Notes under the pieces: generated by a model | The model's input: only the letters and a program-made list of their open reading frames with translations | Database searches by the model: none | What the model was told of the DNA's origin: nothing | NCBI GenBank assembly: GCA_033977485.1 | Contig: CM066991.1 | Coordinates: 132,079,999-132,143,998, forward strand | Origin: Hydrangea macrophylla | Taxonomy: Eukaryota; Streptophyta; Magnoliopsida; Cornales; Hydrangeaceae | Direction of reading: 5' to 3' | Length of the DNA stretch: 64,000 nt | Position numbers and translations under genes: made by a program | In this document: positions 54,119 through 64,000 of the stretch, in pieces | How positions within the stretch are numbered: position 1 is the first letter of the stretch | Layout of the letters: each line of letters starts with the position of its first letter

Positions 54119-57100
54119 ATGGTTTGTTTCTTAACTAGTCAATACATTTCTTTCATTGATTAAATGTTCAAACACTCGTTGATAAACTGAATTTGTGTTG
54201 TTTCGATGATTTGTTAAGCCGCAAGGAGATTACATAGACCTTCATAGGAAGAGACATGGCTATCGCCATGATCACTTCGAGCGCAAACGCAAGAAAGAGG
54301 CTCGTGAAGTTCACAAGCGATCTGCAATTGCTCAGAAGGTTCAAATTTCTATCTGACTGTATATTCGTTTGATATGTATAGACAAATACATACTTTATAT
54401 ATATATATATGATTTTTTGTGCTTTAATTTGTATGGAACAGGCTTTGGGTATCAAGGGTAAGATGTTTGCTAAGAAACGCTATGCCGAGAAGGCCCAAAT
54501 GAAGAAAACGTATGCATCTTTTTCGTCTATAAAGGGATTTGCTTCATTATTCATTAATCTGCATGATTTGTATTCTTTTTTGCTATGTACATAGGAGACT
54601 TTAAAAGGGTGTGTTTGATAACCCAATTAATTGCTGAAAATGAAAATTTTAAGAGCTTATTTTCTTTCAGTGTGTTTGATAATGTATAAGGGCTTACCCA
54701 TTAACTGAAGAAAACGTAAGTATCCTTTTCACATATGAAGGATTTACTTCATCATTCACTAATTTGCATGATTTGTATTCTTTTCTATGTATATAGGAGA
54801 CTAAGGGTGTGTTTGATAACCCATTTAAGTGCTGACAATGGAAATTTTTATCCTTTATTCTCTTCAGTGATAATTTATAAGGGCTTACCACCTAAATAAA
54901 AAAGTAGCCAAAAATTTACTGAAAACTTTATATAAAAATAATCTACTGAAAAATACACACTGGATGTAAGCTGTTTTCCATCTAAATAATCTACTTGATG
55001 ACTATTAAACCCTTAGCTTGAAATTTTTAGCACTTTAAATCCAGTGCTTAAATTTCAGTTTTGCCAAACGGGGCCTAAATTTTTGTTTGAAATGATGTTT
55101 CGTCCTGCATTTTTTTGGGGGTTACTTGCATTAAGGAAATTGCAAATTTGATTATTGATAGAGTGGCTTTATTGACGAGTTTGATTTTCATAGTGGATAT
55201 TCCTTTGGAGAAGTTAAATACATCCTAATTTCAACAATTTGAATGGTTGGGTTAACAATTTTTTTGGGATGTATATAGACATGTAAATGATGCAAGTTTA
55301 TTTACCTCCAAGTATACATTGCTTTATTGCATTGTGTGTCACTGTTTCTGCTTTTTGTGAATTGAATTTTCCTATGTGCATGTGATGATGGGTTTATACA
55401 ATGTTTGGGTATTGTGTTTCAAGATTTTGCTCGTTGATCAGTTAGTTTTGTATGATGTTGACAGATTGGCTATGCATGAAGAATCTTCAACTAGGCGCAA
55501 GGTGGACGATGATGTTCATGAAGGGGCTGTTCCTGCCTATCTGCTTGATCGTGAAACAACAACTCGAGCAAAGGTTTCTTATATTAGTTGATTGGATTGC
55601 TTTTACATTTGTTCTACACTTTTGTCACGTTTCATGAGTATAAGTTTGTATTGGTTGTTGTGTGTTACTTAAGATGGCTTCTACTGTATGTAGGTTCTTA
55701 GCAACACAATAAAGCAAAAGAGGAAGGAGAAAGCTGGGAAATGGGAGGTTCCTCTTCCCAAGGTAGGATCTTTCATATTTTTATCAACTTCCGCTTTTTA
55801 TCTACTGTCGGTTTCGTAAGAGTTCAATGATTAAAAAAATAAGCTTGCATAAATACTTAATAACTCGGTTACCTATGTTTTTGTATCTCAATATTGATAA
55901 TTACCAGTCTCAACTGTTATCCATAGTTTGCTTGGCACTTTCTAACGATCAATCAACCTTATTAATGGAAGTTGTTTCACTTTTCAGGTCAGGCCTGTGG
56001 CTGAAGATGAGATGTTTAGAGTGATCAGAACTGGAAAAAGAAAAAGTGAGTATTGTGTTTGTTATATATATGTTTGCTGGAATCCCATGTCCTGATTTGA
56101 TTTGTAGGCTGTGACTTAATGTGCTTGAAGCAGTATATGGTATCTGCCAATCTAAATGCACATATTTGGGGCTGCTGCTTTTATAACCACGTTTTGAATT
56201 CATATGTTATATATACTTGAATATTTTTATCTTAAGTTGAAGCTATTTCTATTTAGTGACTTTGTTCGAGAATATAACATGTATGTTTATCGAAAAAGGG
56301 TGTTATTTTGCCTCATGAGACTATTAAGATAAGAAAGCGTACTTTTATACCCTATTTATGCCACTTATCATGTATTCATTTGTGGTTTTCTTTTTCCAGC
56401 CAAGCAGTGGAAGAGGATGGTCACCAAAGTCACATTTGTAGGACCAGGATTTACTAGAAAACCTCCCAAGTATGAGCGATTCATCCGTCCTTCAGGTTTG
56501 CGATTTACCAAAGCCCATGTGACACACCCTGAACTCAAATGCACTTTCAATCTTGAGATGATTGGAATAAAGAAAAACCCAAATGGTCCTATGTATACCT
56601 CGCTTGGTGTTGTGACTAAAGGAACCATTATTGAGGTAATTGTTTTGATTCGCAATTTGTTATGATGTGTCTGGAATTGCTTTCCGTTGTCTTCATCACT
56701 AATATCACCTTACTGACTTTCAGGTGAACGTCAGTGAACTCGGTCTTGTCACACCAGCTGGAAAAGTTGTATGGGGTGAGATTCTTGTTGCTCCTCTTAC
56801 AATCTCTTGGTTCAGTGGAGCAAAGTAAATAAAACAATGAGAAAAATGCTTTTCTTGGTTGACAAGGGAAGCAATGTAAAATAGGAAGGAAAAGTAAATA
56901 GGGGGGAAAAAAAATTGAATTTCGTGAATTACTCCCCTTCTTATTTTCTTGTGTTCCTATTATATGTTGCATAATTTGAATTTCTGTTTATTAAGTAATA
57001 GTGGAAACACAAGGGAAAATACTACAAAATAGTTTTTTTTTTTTTTTTCCTTCTATAAATCCGCAAACGAAACAGAGGCTTAAAGTAAACGACATTGTTG

Positions 57101-57222
57101 TTCTTCGCTTTCCATGTCTACCGTTTACTTATTTGTTACATATGGCGGATGCAGGAAAGTATGCCCAAGTGACGAATAATCCAGAGAACGATGGTTGCAT
57201 TAATGCTGTTCTTCTTGTCTAG
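54119..57222 (+). CDS. NSA2: Ribosome biogenesis protein NSA2
   Basis: Nine exons: 54119-54121, 54219-54338, 54442-54509, 55465-55573, 55694-55762, 55988-56045, 56400-56635, 56724-56775, 57155-57222. Every intron is GT-AG. Exon 1 is only the ATG. Exons total 780 coding bases plus stop, giving 260 residues, exactly the usual family length. Signature pieces: [20 protein letters not shown] at the start, [57 protein letters not shown] and the C-terminal [23 protein letters not shown]2 is a nuclear/nucleolar assembly factor for the 60S subunit, needed for 27S pre-rRNA processing. A basic, helical N-terminus precedes a beta-rich domain related to ribosomal protein S8e. No broken codon or splice site was seen, so it should be functional. 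Upstream control may be altered by the hAT insertion. Confidence 0.97.
54501..54893 (+). repeat. Tandem duplication across the exon 3 donor of NSA2
   Basis: Two copies of a ~200-bp unit, 54501-54703 and 54704-54893. Each starts GAAGAAAACGTA and later has ATAGGAGACT, GGGTGTGTTTGATAACCC and ATAAGGGCTTACC. The unit takes in the last nine bases of exon 3, the donor and the first part of a Tourist-like MITE. Confidence 0.8.
54805..55076. mobile_element. Tourist-like MITE in NSA2 intron 3
   Basis: Ends GGGTGTGTTTGATAACCC and TTTGCCAAACGGGGCC, flanked by TAA (54802-54804 and 55077-55079). Same family as 47526-47806. A left-end fragment from 54609 arose by the tandem duplication. Confidence 0.8.
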
Positions 57223-58330
57223 AAGAATTAGTGAGAAATGTAGCAGAGCAAGGTAAACTTATAGTTGAGACAGTGAAGAAAATCTTTAAACGACATTTTG
57301 TTTTGAGTGGTTCCTACGAGGCTGTAATGATGTTTTTGTTAAGAGCACCATCTTTCTTAATCCTTTATGTCGCCTCTTCCTTCTTTTTTCCTGGGTTTTT
57401 AGGGTCAAATGTCAAATTTCTAACCCGATATGACATTTTTGTATGAATGTTTTAATTTGAGTAAAGTTATGCTTCGTTAATTTGAATCCTAAATTTGGGC
57501 AGTAAACCATACCGATATTGATTCGGATCACTTTCAGATCCTCATGGCAGCAGTAATGGCCAATGGGGCTCATGGTTATTCAATTGTGATTCTGTATTAA
57601 ATATGACATTTTGGTGACATATAATGAGAACAAGTTCTCAGCTTTTAAATGTCCTGTTACTATTGATTGGAATTGCAACTTATGGTGTCCTTTCACTGAA
57701 CCTATTTCTCTCTGTTTTGTGCTTGTGCTATTATGGCCAAAACACTCGATGTGTTGGGACTTCAGCCTAGCCTCTGCTAGTTGCCCATAGCTTACTTACA
57801 TTTTTTGAGGGAAAGGAAAACAAATTCTCTCGTGTTTTCTCTCATGCTTAAATAGCACTACAATTTAAAATTTTCTAAAATATAATTGTAAAATATGAAT
57901 AAAAAGGAAGGGAAATGATTTGCAATATTCAAAATGTTCAATTTATTTATTAACTTATTCTATTTTCGTTTCTATTTTCCTCATCATTTTTCTTGTTAAC
58001 CAAACAAAGGAAAATGTTTTTCCTATGTTTCCTCCCTTTTTCCTCACTAAATCCAAGAACCTAATAGAGTCTTAGGGTCTGTTTGGAATCACTCCAAATG
58101 TATGTTACTTCCCCAAAATGCATAAATAAGCATGGTTGGACTTACTTTAGGAAGTACGTTAGCTCCAAAGCACATTTTTTCTGAAACATGGGAGCCAAGA
58201 GATATTTGTGTTGCACCCTCGATAGTGGAACAGACTTTGTGAGTTAATCGAAATTCGTGTTAAAAGAAGCCACGAGATATCCCAGATCCAGATGGAAATG
58301 GTGATACACAATGCAGGATATGGATATCTT
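57223..58330 (+). other. NSA2 3' flank, no further gene
   Basis: The first few hundred bases are probably the 3' untranslated region; no single poly(A) signal stands out. 57800-58250 is AT-rich non-coding sequence with a GGGTCTGTTTGGAATCACTC phrase (58078), which may be a Tourist-type end. Confidence 0.4.
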
Positions 58331-58511
58331 ATTATTTATTTTTTTTGGTAATCGGGGGTGTGGGCCAACTTGCGCGCACCTCGACTAATCCCCTGCGGCC
58401 CTGAAGAAGTCGGGTGAATTCCCCTGTGGCCACGCTTCCTATGGCTCGAACACTAAACCTCTTGGGTAGTACATCCACGAAGCTTACCACTCGGCCACAG
58501 GGGATGTGGTT
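58331..58511 (-). mobile_element. tRNA-derived SINE with 15-bp TSD
   Basis: Minus strand: A-box TGGCCGAGTGG near the 5' end, B-box-like GTTCGAGCC about 50 bp later, a tail region GTCGAGGTGCGCGCAAG resembling plant RTE LINE 3' ends, then an A-rich end. GGATATGGATATCTT flanks it exactly at 58316-58330 and 58512-58526. Confidence 0.88.
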
Positions 58512-58526
58512 GGATATGGATATCTT

Positions 58527-60132
58527 TGTTGTCTCCTGCCTTGAAATTTCATGTGTGTTGGAATAGCATTTGGTTGAGAATAATATATGTCAACTATATT
58601 GTAGTTATTTGGAATAGCATTTGGCTAAGAAAAATGTTACCCTTTTCAACTTCTTGAAAGGATTAATTGAACTATTGGAGATGTTAGCAGAAAAATGGTA
58701 TGCTGTTGTCTATCTCTCTGCAGGTTTTATTTCCATGTTGTTATCCCACTACTCTTTCACTGACCTCTTAAAATTCATTTGGAATCTCTTGTAGGAAGAG
58801 ATTTTTGTTTTTTTAAAAAGAGATTTTCTCTCGACAGATTTTTACTAAGCAGTTTAGGGTTTGGTTGCTGTTGAAGTTTGTGATTTTTCAGCATTTTTTA
58901 AAGAACTTTCAATTTGTTGCTGTGAAATTTGTCTCTAGTTCGAGCCATTTTACGTTTTGAAAATTTTTCTTTTTGAAAAACTGTAAAAAAATAATAATAA
59001 TAATAAATAAATAAATATATAAAATTGGTCACTTGTGACTTGTTGGACAACTTTTTTAACATTCTCAAATAATTAATTACCAAATGGGCACATAGGGTGT
59101 ACCAATGATCAAAAGAGAAACAAGAGTTGAAGAGGTATATGGTAATAAATTAATTCTGACAAGAGAAAAGGCAACCAAAGTAGTGGCAAAGTGGCATGCT
59201 TTCTAACTCTGAGAGGCTATAAACCTACAATTATGAACTTAAGCATTACATTTTCACAAAACTGCAATTATTCCAAAAATTCAAGATGATGGATATAAAA
59301 AAAAAAGAAATTATGAATGAGCTCATTCAAACTTATGGGATGCACAAACAGACCATAATTCAATTTGACATCCGCATTTGTGTTGCAGGTTTTTCAATCC
59401 AGTGGTTTATTCCTCATTATTTATTTCACTGGTTTGTTCATCAACTATTTCGATCAGACACTCCTGATTAATGAGATCGGAATTTTGGTCACAAGCTTCT
59501 TGGCGATAAATTTCTTCCGTGTTGAGGTCCCGTTCGTGTCACCGAAGATGATTTCTTTGATTTTGTGTTTCCTAAGAACTTCGAACAAGGCTCATTTTCT
59601 GAGTTTGATTTGAACTTCACATGTAATAATTTAGATGCTCTCACTCGAGAAAACTTGTTTTTGTTTTATGTTGCTTTTGATGGGCATCTCGTTATTGGAT
59701 AACTTTCTAGCCCTCTAAATGAGCTGTTTGACAGCTCTAGGAAATTTACCTCATGTATTACTCAAAAAGATGACCAAAATCGAAACGTGAGTATAGATCG
59801 TTCAATCCAGAGCTGAGTCTTAGGCCTCTCCGTTGTATAAATTGAGTGTTCGACCTCTGACCTCTACCTTATTAATACCCCCTCCAAAAAAAAAAATAAA
59901 AAAAAAATGCAATTGGCAGATGTTGACGGTGTGATATATGACAATGCTTGAACATTATCTTATATATTTTTGATCACTAATCTCGTCAATTCATTGGCCG
60001 GTGACCCAGCTGGATATTCTCCATTGAATAGAAGTAATTTACAATTATTTAATTTAAGTAAAAGGCTATACATTAAGGTCTCGTATGGTAACATTGTGCT
60101 TTTTAATTTTCAGTTTTGTTTCCAGTTTATAA
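58527..60132. other. Intergenic with an unplaced open stretch
   Basis: Mostly AT-rich. Around 59370-59610 two overlapping frames are open (one has VFQSSGLFLIIYFTGLF, hydrophobic) after an acceptor-like TTGTGTTGCAG. No family recognised and no partner exon found; more likely chance or a decayed exon than a gene. Confidence 0.3.
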
Positions 60133-60569
60133 TATCTTAAAGGGTAAATTACACTAACCTCCCCTGAGATTTGACGAAATTACACGGACCTCCTTTCTAG
60201 TTTGAAAAATTACACTGACCTCCCTTGAGGTTTGGGTTCTCGTTACACGGACCTCCCCTCTGTTAGAGAACTTGTGTATTTTGCGACGGAATTAGCTGAT
60301 GGCACCATTTTTTGTTAACAAAATGCCAAACTTGCCCTCATCATGAAAATTAATGTGTAAATAGACCAAAGTACCCTCAAACCTCAATAAATTGACCAAA
60401 CATAACACCCAAATCAATTCTATGTCTTTCCCTGCAAATACACACATACATATGAAGATATAATAATTGAACTCCAAATTGAGTTTTGGGTTTTCATTGT
60501 CTTTTGTAATTAGTGGGCTATTTGATTCTTGCAGTTTGGAGATTTTATCGAATAAACATTTAGAGTGCA

Positions 60570-60697
60570 ATTTTGCTCACTCCAAAATTGCTTATCCAAC
60601 TCTTCCATTAGTTAATAAAAAGTCATAGGTCCCACTACACTAATCAAAGGAAGAGTTGGATGAGCAATGGGTGAACAATTTTTGGATGAGTAAAAAT
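60570..60697. mobile_element. Short MITE inside the Mutator-like element
   Basis: Inverted ends built on TTTTGCTCACTCCAAAATTG and AATTTTTGGATGAGTAAAAA, continuing to CCAACTCTTCC / GGAAGAGTTGG near the centre. Confidence 0.7.
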
Positions 60698-60808
60698 GTT
60701 TTGATCAACCAAATTCATTAATTAACAAAAACAACCATTGAGAAAAAAAAAAAAAACAAATCTTTAAGAATAAACCAATATAGACATCGAGAAAACATTT
60801 TTAAAAAA

Positions 60809-61712
60809 AGGATAAATTGCAAATTACACCCCTATAGTTTGAGGGTTGTGACAATTTGGTCCTTGTGGTCTCAATTTTGGCAATTTATACTCTATAATTT
60901 GAAAATTGTGCAAAATCCACCAAACTACAAAAAAAAAAAGAAAAAAAAAAAGGGCACAATGGGAATGTCACATTATTTCCAGCCAAAATGACCACATGTG
61001 CAGGGCAGACCCAGGAGTGTAGTTCAGTGAGAGCAAGAGCTTATACAAGAGTTCAGGAGCAGCACCCCGACCCGATTTATTTTATTTTATTTTATTTTTT
61101 ATTTTTGTTTTATAGAAATAGTACAATTCTATGAGGTTAGTATTATTTTTTTGGTACAAACTAATCTGTCCCATCATTCTTTCATAAAAATTTTATATTA
61201 TAAGCATAATTCGTTATTTATATTTATCACTTTGATATTTGTGTGGCAGTACATGTCCATTTTGAAATGTATCAGATTGTTTAAAAGATTATAAGATATT
61301 ATCGGATGATTTAATAGACTGTAAGATATTATCATATTATAAGCTTTAAGTGTATCAAATTGTTTAAAAGATTATAAGTTATTTATGGGATAGATTAGTG
61401 TGTACAAAAGAACCACATAGAATTATACTATTTCTATCCATTAAAAAAAAAAAAATGAAGTGATATTCCCTAGAATCCCTGTATAAGCTTCTGCTCCCAC
61501 TGAACTACACTTCTGGGCCTGCCCTGCACATGGGGTCATTTTTGCTAGAAATAATGTGATATTCCCATTGTGCCCTTGCTTTTTTTGTAATTGGGTGGAT
61601 TTTGCACAATTTTCAAACTATAAGGTGTAAATTACCAAAATTGAAACCATAAGGACCAAACTGTCACAATCATCAAACTCTAGGGGTGTAATTTGCAATT
61701 TACCCTTTTTTT
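60809..61712. repeat. Long inverted repeat nested in the Mutator-like element
   Basis: Left arm from GGATAAATTGCAAATTACAC; right arm ends GTGTAATTTGCAATTTACCC. Matching continues inward through GGGCACAATGGGAATGTCAC, CAGGGCAGACCCAGGAGTG and TATAGAAATAGTACAATTCT, so the arms are about 400 bp each with a short middle. No ORF. Confidence 0.8.
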
Positions 61713-61838
61713 AACACCAAAACTACGTCATTTTGTAAAGGGCATTATTGACTTTTTATTTATTCTGTTAGCTCCGTTTTCGACAAGGGAGGTCACTGTA
61801 ATTTTGAAAACTAGAGAAGAGATCCGTGTAATTATGTC

Positions 61839-61871
<33 letters not shown>

Positions 61872-61878
61872 TCTTAAA

Positions 61879-63177
61879 TTATAAATTTGATTTTTATGGT
61901 CATAACAACCATTCTTTTTGTTCTTTCTTAAGTACTCTTTGGCGAGGTCAGACAAAAATTTTCAACCCCCTTCCTTCTTTCCGAGTAACATACCATGTGG
62001 TAACGAGAATTAGCAATTGTATAACCCCCATAATTCTCCCTCTATTGCATGCAGTTTTTTAACAATGTTTCATAGGACAAGCTATAGTATTGCAACAATA
62101 TAACATGTCATTGAAGATTTTTTTATTTATTTTTAAATGCCGTTTTATAGCTTTTGCATGATCATACGGAAAAAATATTCAATACAACAGTTACTGTAAT
62201 GACGTGATTCTAATTTTATAGAAAATATAGTACACATAAGTATCATATCTCAAATTTTATTTGGTGATCCAATTTTTTTATGCGTAATGCTTTTGATGAT
62301 GCAATTTTTTGGGCAAGATAAATTAAAGCATATCAATGAGAGAAAAGTAGAGGGGAGATAATATGAGACCGGGTGTATATGGTTCGACCATGTTAATGAA
62401 GGAACCTACGTCCACGTGTATATCTGAGCACGTTCACTATACTGTAAAAAAGTCGAGGACCTTTGATGAACCAAGAACAGTTTGAAGCTACCAGATATCG
62501 GCCGGGCACGATTATAATTACTATAGGGGTGTTATGCAGACTAAAAGTTGATCCCTTCCTATGGGGGTGAGTGGTCTCTTTTATACATGCAAGAGACCTA
62601 CTCGTACAAGGAAATTAGACAGATTAGGTAATACAATCTGATTTAGGATTGATGGGCATCAATCATGGGGGTTTTCTAATTGGATTAGGAAACAATTTGT
62701 ACTTTCCATTAGTCTTCTAAATTGTATAGGAAACTGTCTGGAACATTCTGGATCACGTCCTGGGGCTGAGCCATGCTGTACCCTGACAGGCAAGACCAGT
62801 GTTACTATCCCGGCCTGCTTGGTCGTGCCTTGGGTCGCTGGGTCTACCACTCGGTCATAGAGCCAATTTTGGGTGTATCAGTTGCCCCCCATTTCCAAGG
62901 TTGACTTGATACTATATTGAGTCAAGTTTGGAAATCTGTTGATTGCTCAGGAAAGTTGCCTCGGAGCTTCTGATTTTGGTGAACTCGCGTGAACTGGTTA
63001 AGAGTTGAGACTCAGCTTAATTTAGAATCTTTAAGTGCTCGGGAATTGGCTAAGAGTTGAGACTCAGTCTAATTCGGAGTCTTTTGCTTGAGTTAGCTCC
63101 CAGGATGGTTATCTTTTGCTAGTAAGCCTTCGTCAGGGTTGTGGATAGAAGAATTGGATCATGTTGGAAAAGCCGAC
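61879..63177. other. Intergenic, no gene recognised
   Basis: AT-rich to 62340, then more balanced sequence with the phrase AAGAGTTGAGACTCAG repeated at about 63000 and 63053. TTGCCCCCCATTTCC at 62882 resembles a reversed polypurine tract, but no LTR pair was found. Confidence 0.35.
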
Positions 63178-64000
63178 TGTGGATACCGGCATTTGGGCCC
63201 ACTTTTGTTTTTAAAACAAATTTTCAAATTCAAGTACAAAGAGTCGCCACTTAATTTTTAAAAGGGAAAAATTAAGAAACCATTTTAAAGCAAACTGATC
63301 TTTTGCGAAACCAAAGATAAACTGGGTCCGGGGATTATGGAATGAAAGGGGAAGGAGCCCGGCGGACTAAAACACCTCATTTCATCCTATCTCGCGATAG
63401 GCCTCTACTCAACATCCTTTTTAATCGAATTATTAATCTAAGCATGCCCTCAACTAATACATATATAGGTATACATTACACAAGCATATTGGAAATGGTG
63501 TAAAATTGCTAACGGTAAAATATCATTCATAAGTCACGTAATTCAACTAGCAAACATCATGATATGCAATAGAGAACTAGAAAACATACCCGGGATCCGG
63601 CCGCGAATATCAAACGTGCAATGCATGCAAGAACAAAATAAGCCTAAGAAAGGTCTCTAACACATATATACACATAAGGCAAAACCTAGGCTAAGGTGTC
63701 GCACATGGAGTCGAAAATCAATAAAATCAACAAATGGAGTAAACTAGAGAAGAGGAGAAATTGTACCTCAAATGCGCTACAAAACAAGGATTAGTCCACA
63801 TGCTTCACATAATAATATGATATCAAATAATCAATCCACGATCATAAGGAATCCATGGTTATGTTCAATTAAGTTCAACTAAGTCCAACTTTATTCAAGT
63901 ACTAGTTCTAATCATAAGCATCAATGTACATGAATGAATGAATGATTATGAACAAGAATAAGATATGAATTTATTCACTAATTTGGATCACTTAGCCTCT
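63178..64000 (-). repeat. 3' end of an inverted Tat-type LTR, continuing off window
   Basis: Reverse complement matches the last ~600 bp of the LTR at 14132-17111: the same order of GTCGCCACTTAATTTTTAAA, AGATAAACTGGGTCCGGGGA, GATAGGCCTCTACTCAACAT and GCATGCCCTCAACTAATAC. On the minus strand it ends TATCCACA at 63178. No primer-binding site follows, so it is a 3' or solo LTR. Confidence 0.85.

Larger units (their letters stand above)
60142..61869. mobile_element. Mutator-like foldback element with perfect 9-bp TSD
   Basis: Starts GGGTAAATTACACTAACCTC and ends with its near-complement. Inverted ends run for over 100 bp. TATCTTAAA flanks it exactly at 60133-60141 and 61870-61878. 1728 bp with no transposase; non-autonomous. 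The 9-bp duplication and long ends indicate the Mutator superfamily. Confidence 0.9.

Noticed and set aside
56417..56665. Stand-alone 82-codon ORF
   Set aside because: It is exon 7 of NSA2 read through its donor, not a separate gene.
57001..57222. 73-codon ORF at the end of NSA2
   Set aside because: It is exon 9 of NSA2 preceded by in-frame intron sequence.

Overview
This is nuclear DNA from a flowering plant, most likely a eudicot. The evidence is plant-type Ty3/gypsy retrotransposons (one Tat/Ogre lineage, several chromovirus-like), MITEs, a tRNA-derived SINE, and one nine-exon host gene whose product matches the plant form of the ribosome-biogenesis factor NSA2 at the usual 260 residues. 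Nothing here suggests a prokaryote.

Layout. 1-17111: a Tat-lineage retrotransposon. It has one open gag-pol frame, then two genes on the opposite strand (a DUF7745-like ORF and a six-exon plant-mobile-domain gene), a 61-bp tandem array and a 2980-bp 3' LTR. Its 5' LTR lies left of the window. 17112-24495: a minus-strand chromovirus with a damaged pol. The Tat element has landed inside its 3' LTR. 24496-29340: AT-rich sequence with a few MITEs and two weak gene-fragment candidates. 29340-37740: a diverged AT-rich repeat in two blocks, with a solo LTR (C) between them. LTR C itself holds a truncated minus-strand element (B) and an hAT MITE. 37919-44400: a solo LTR (D) carrying two more nested solo LTRs (A' and B'). 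Target-site duplications of D and B' are exact; that of A' is 4/5. 44401-48611: an LTR-like promoter fragment, a Mutator-like foldback element and MITEs. 48612-51786: sequence with plant-mitochondrial character, containing a broken group-II-maturase-like reading frame. 51787-53934: Stowaway, foldback and hAT elements. 54119-57222: NSA2. 57223-63177: its 3' flank, a SINE and a 1.7-kb Mutator-like element. 63178-64000: the end of an inverted Tat-type LTR.

How it fits together. NSA2 is the only confident host gene. Nearly everything else is nested transposable elements whose order can be read from target-site duplications. The most unusual theme is cis structure. Each LTR family carries its own array of short palindromes around its promoter or near its 3' end: CAGTCGACTG, CCAATCGATTGG, TCGATCGA and ACCGGT. 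The Tat element repeats a GC-rich hairpin module in its U3 and upstream of both antisense genes.
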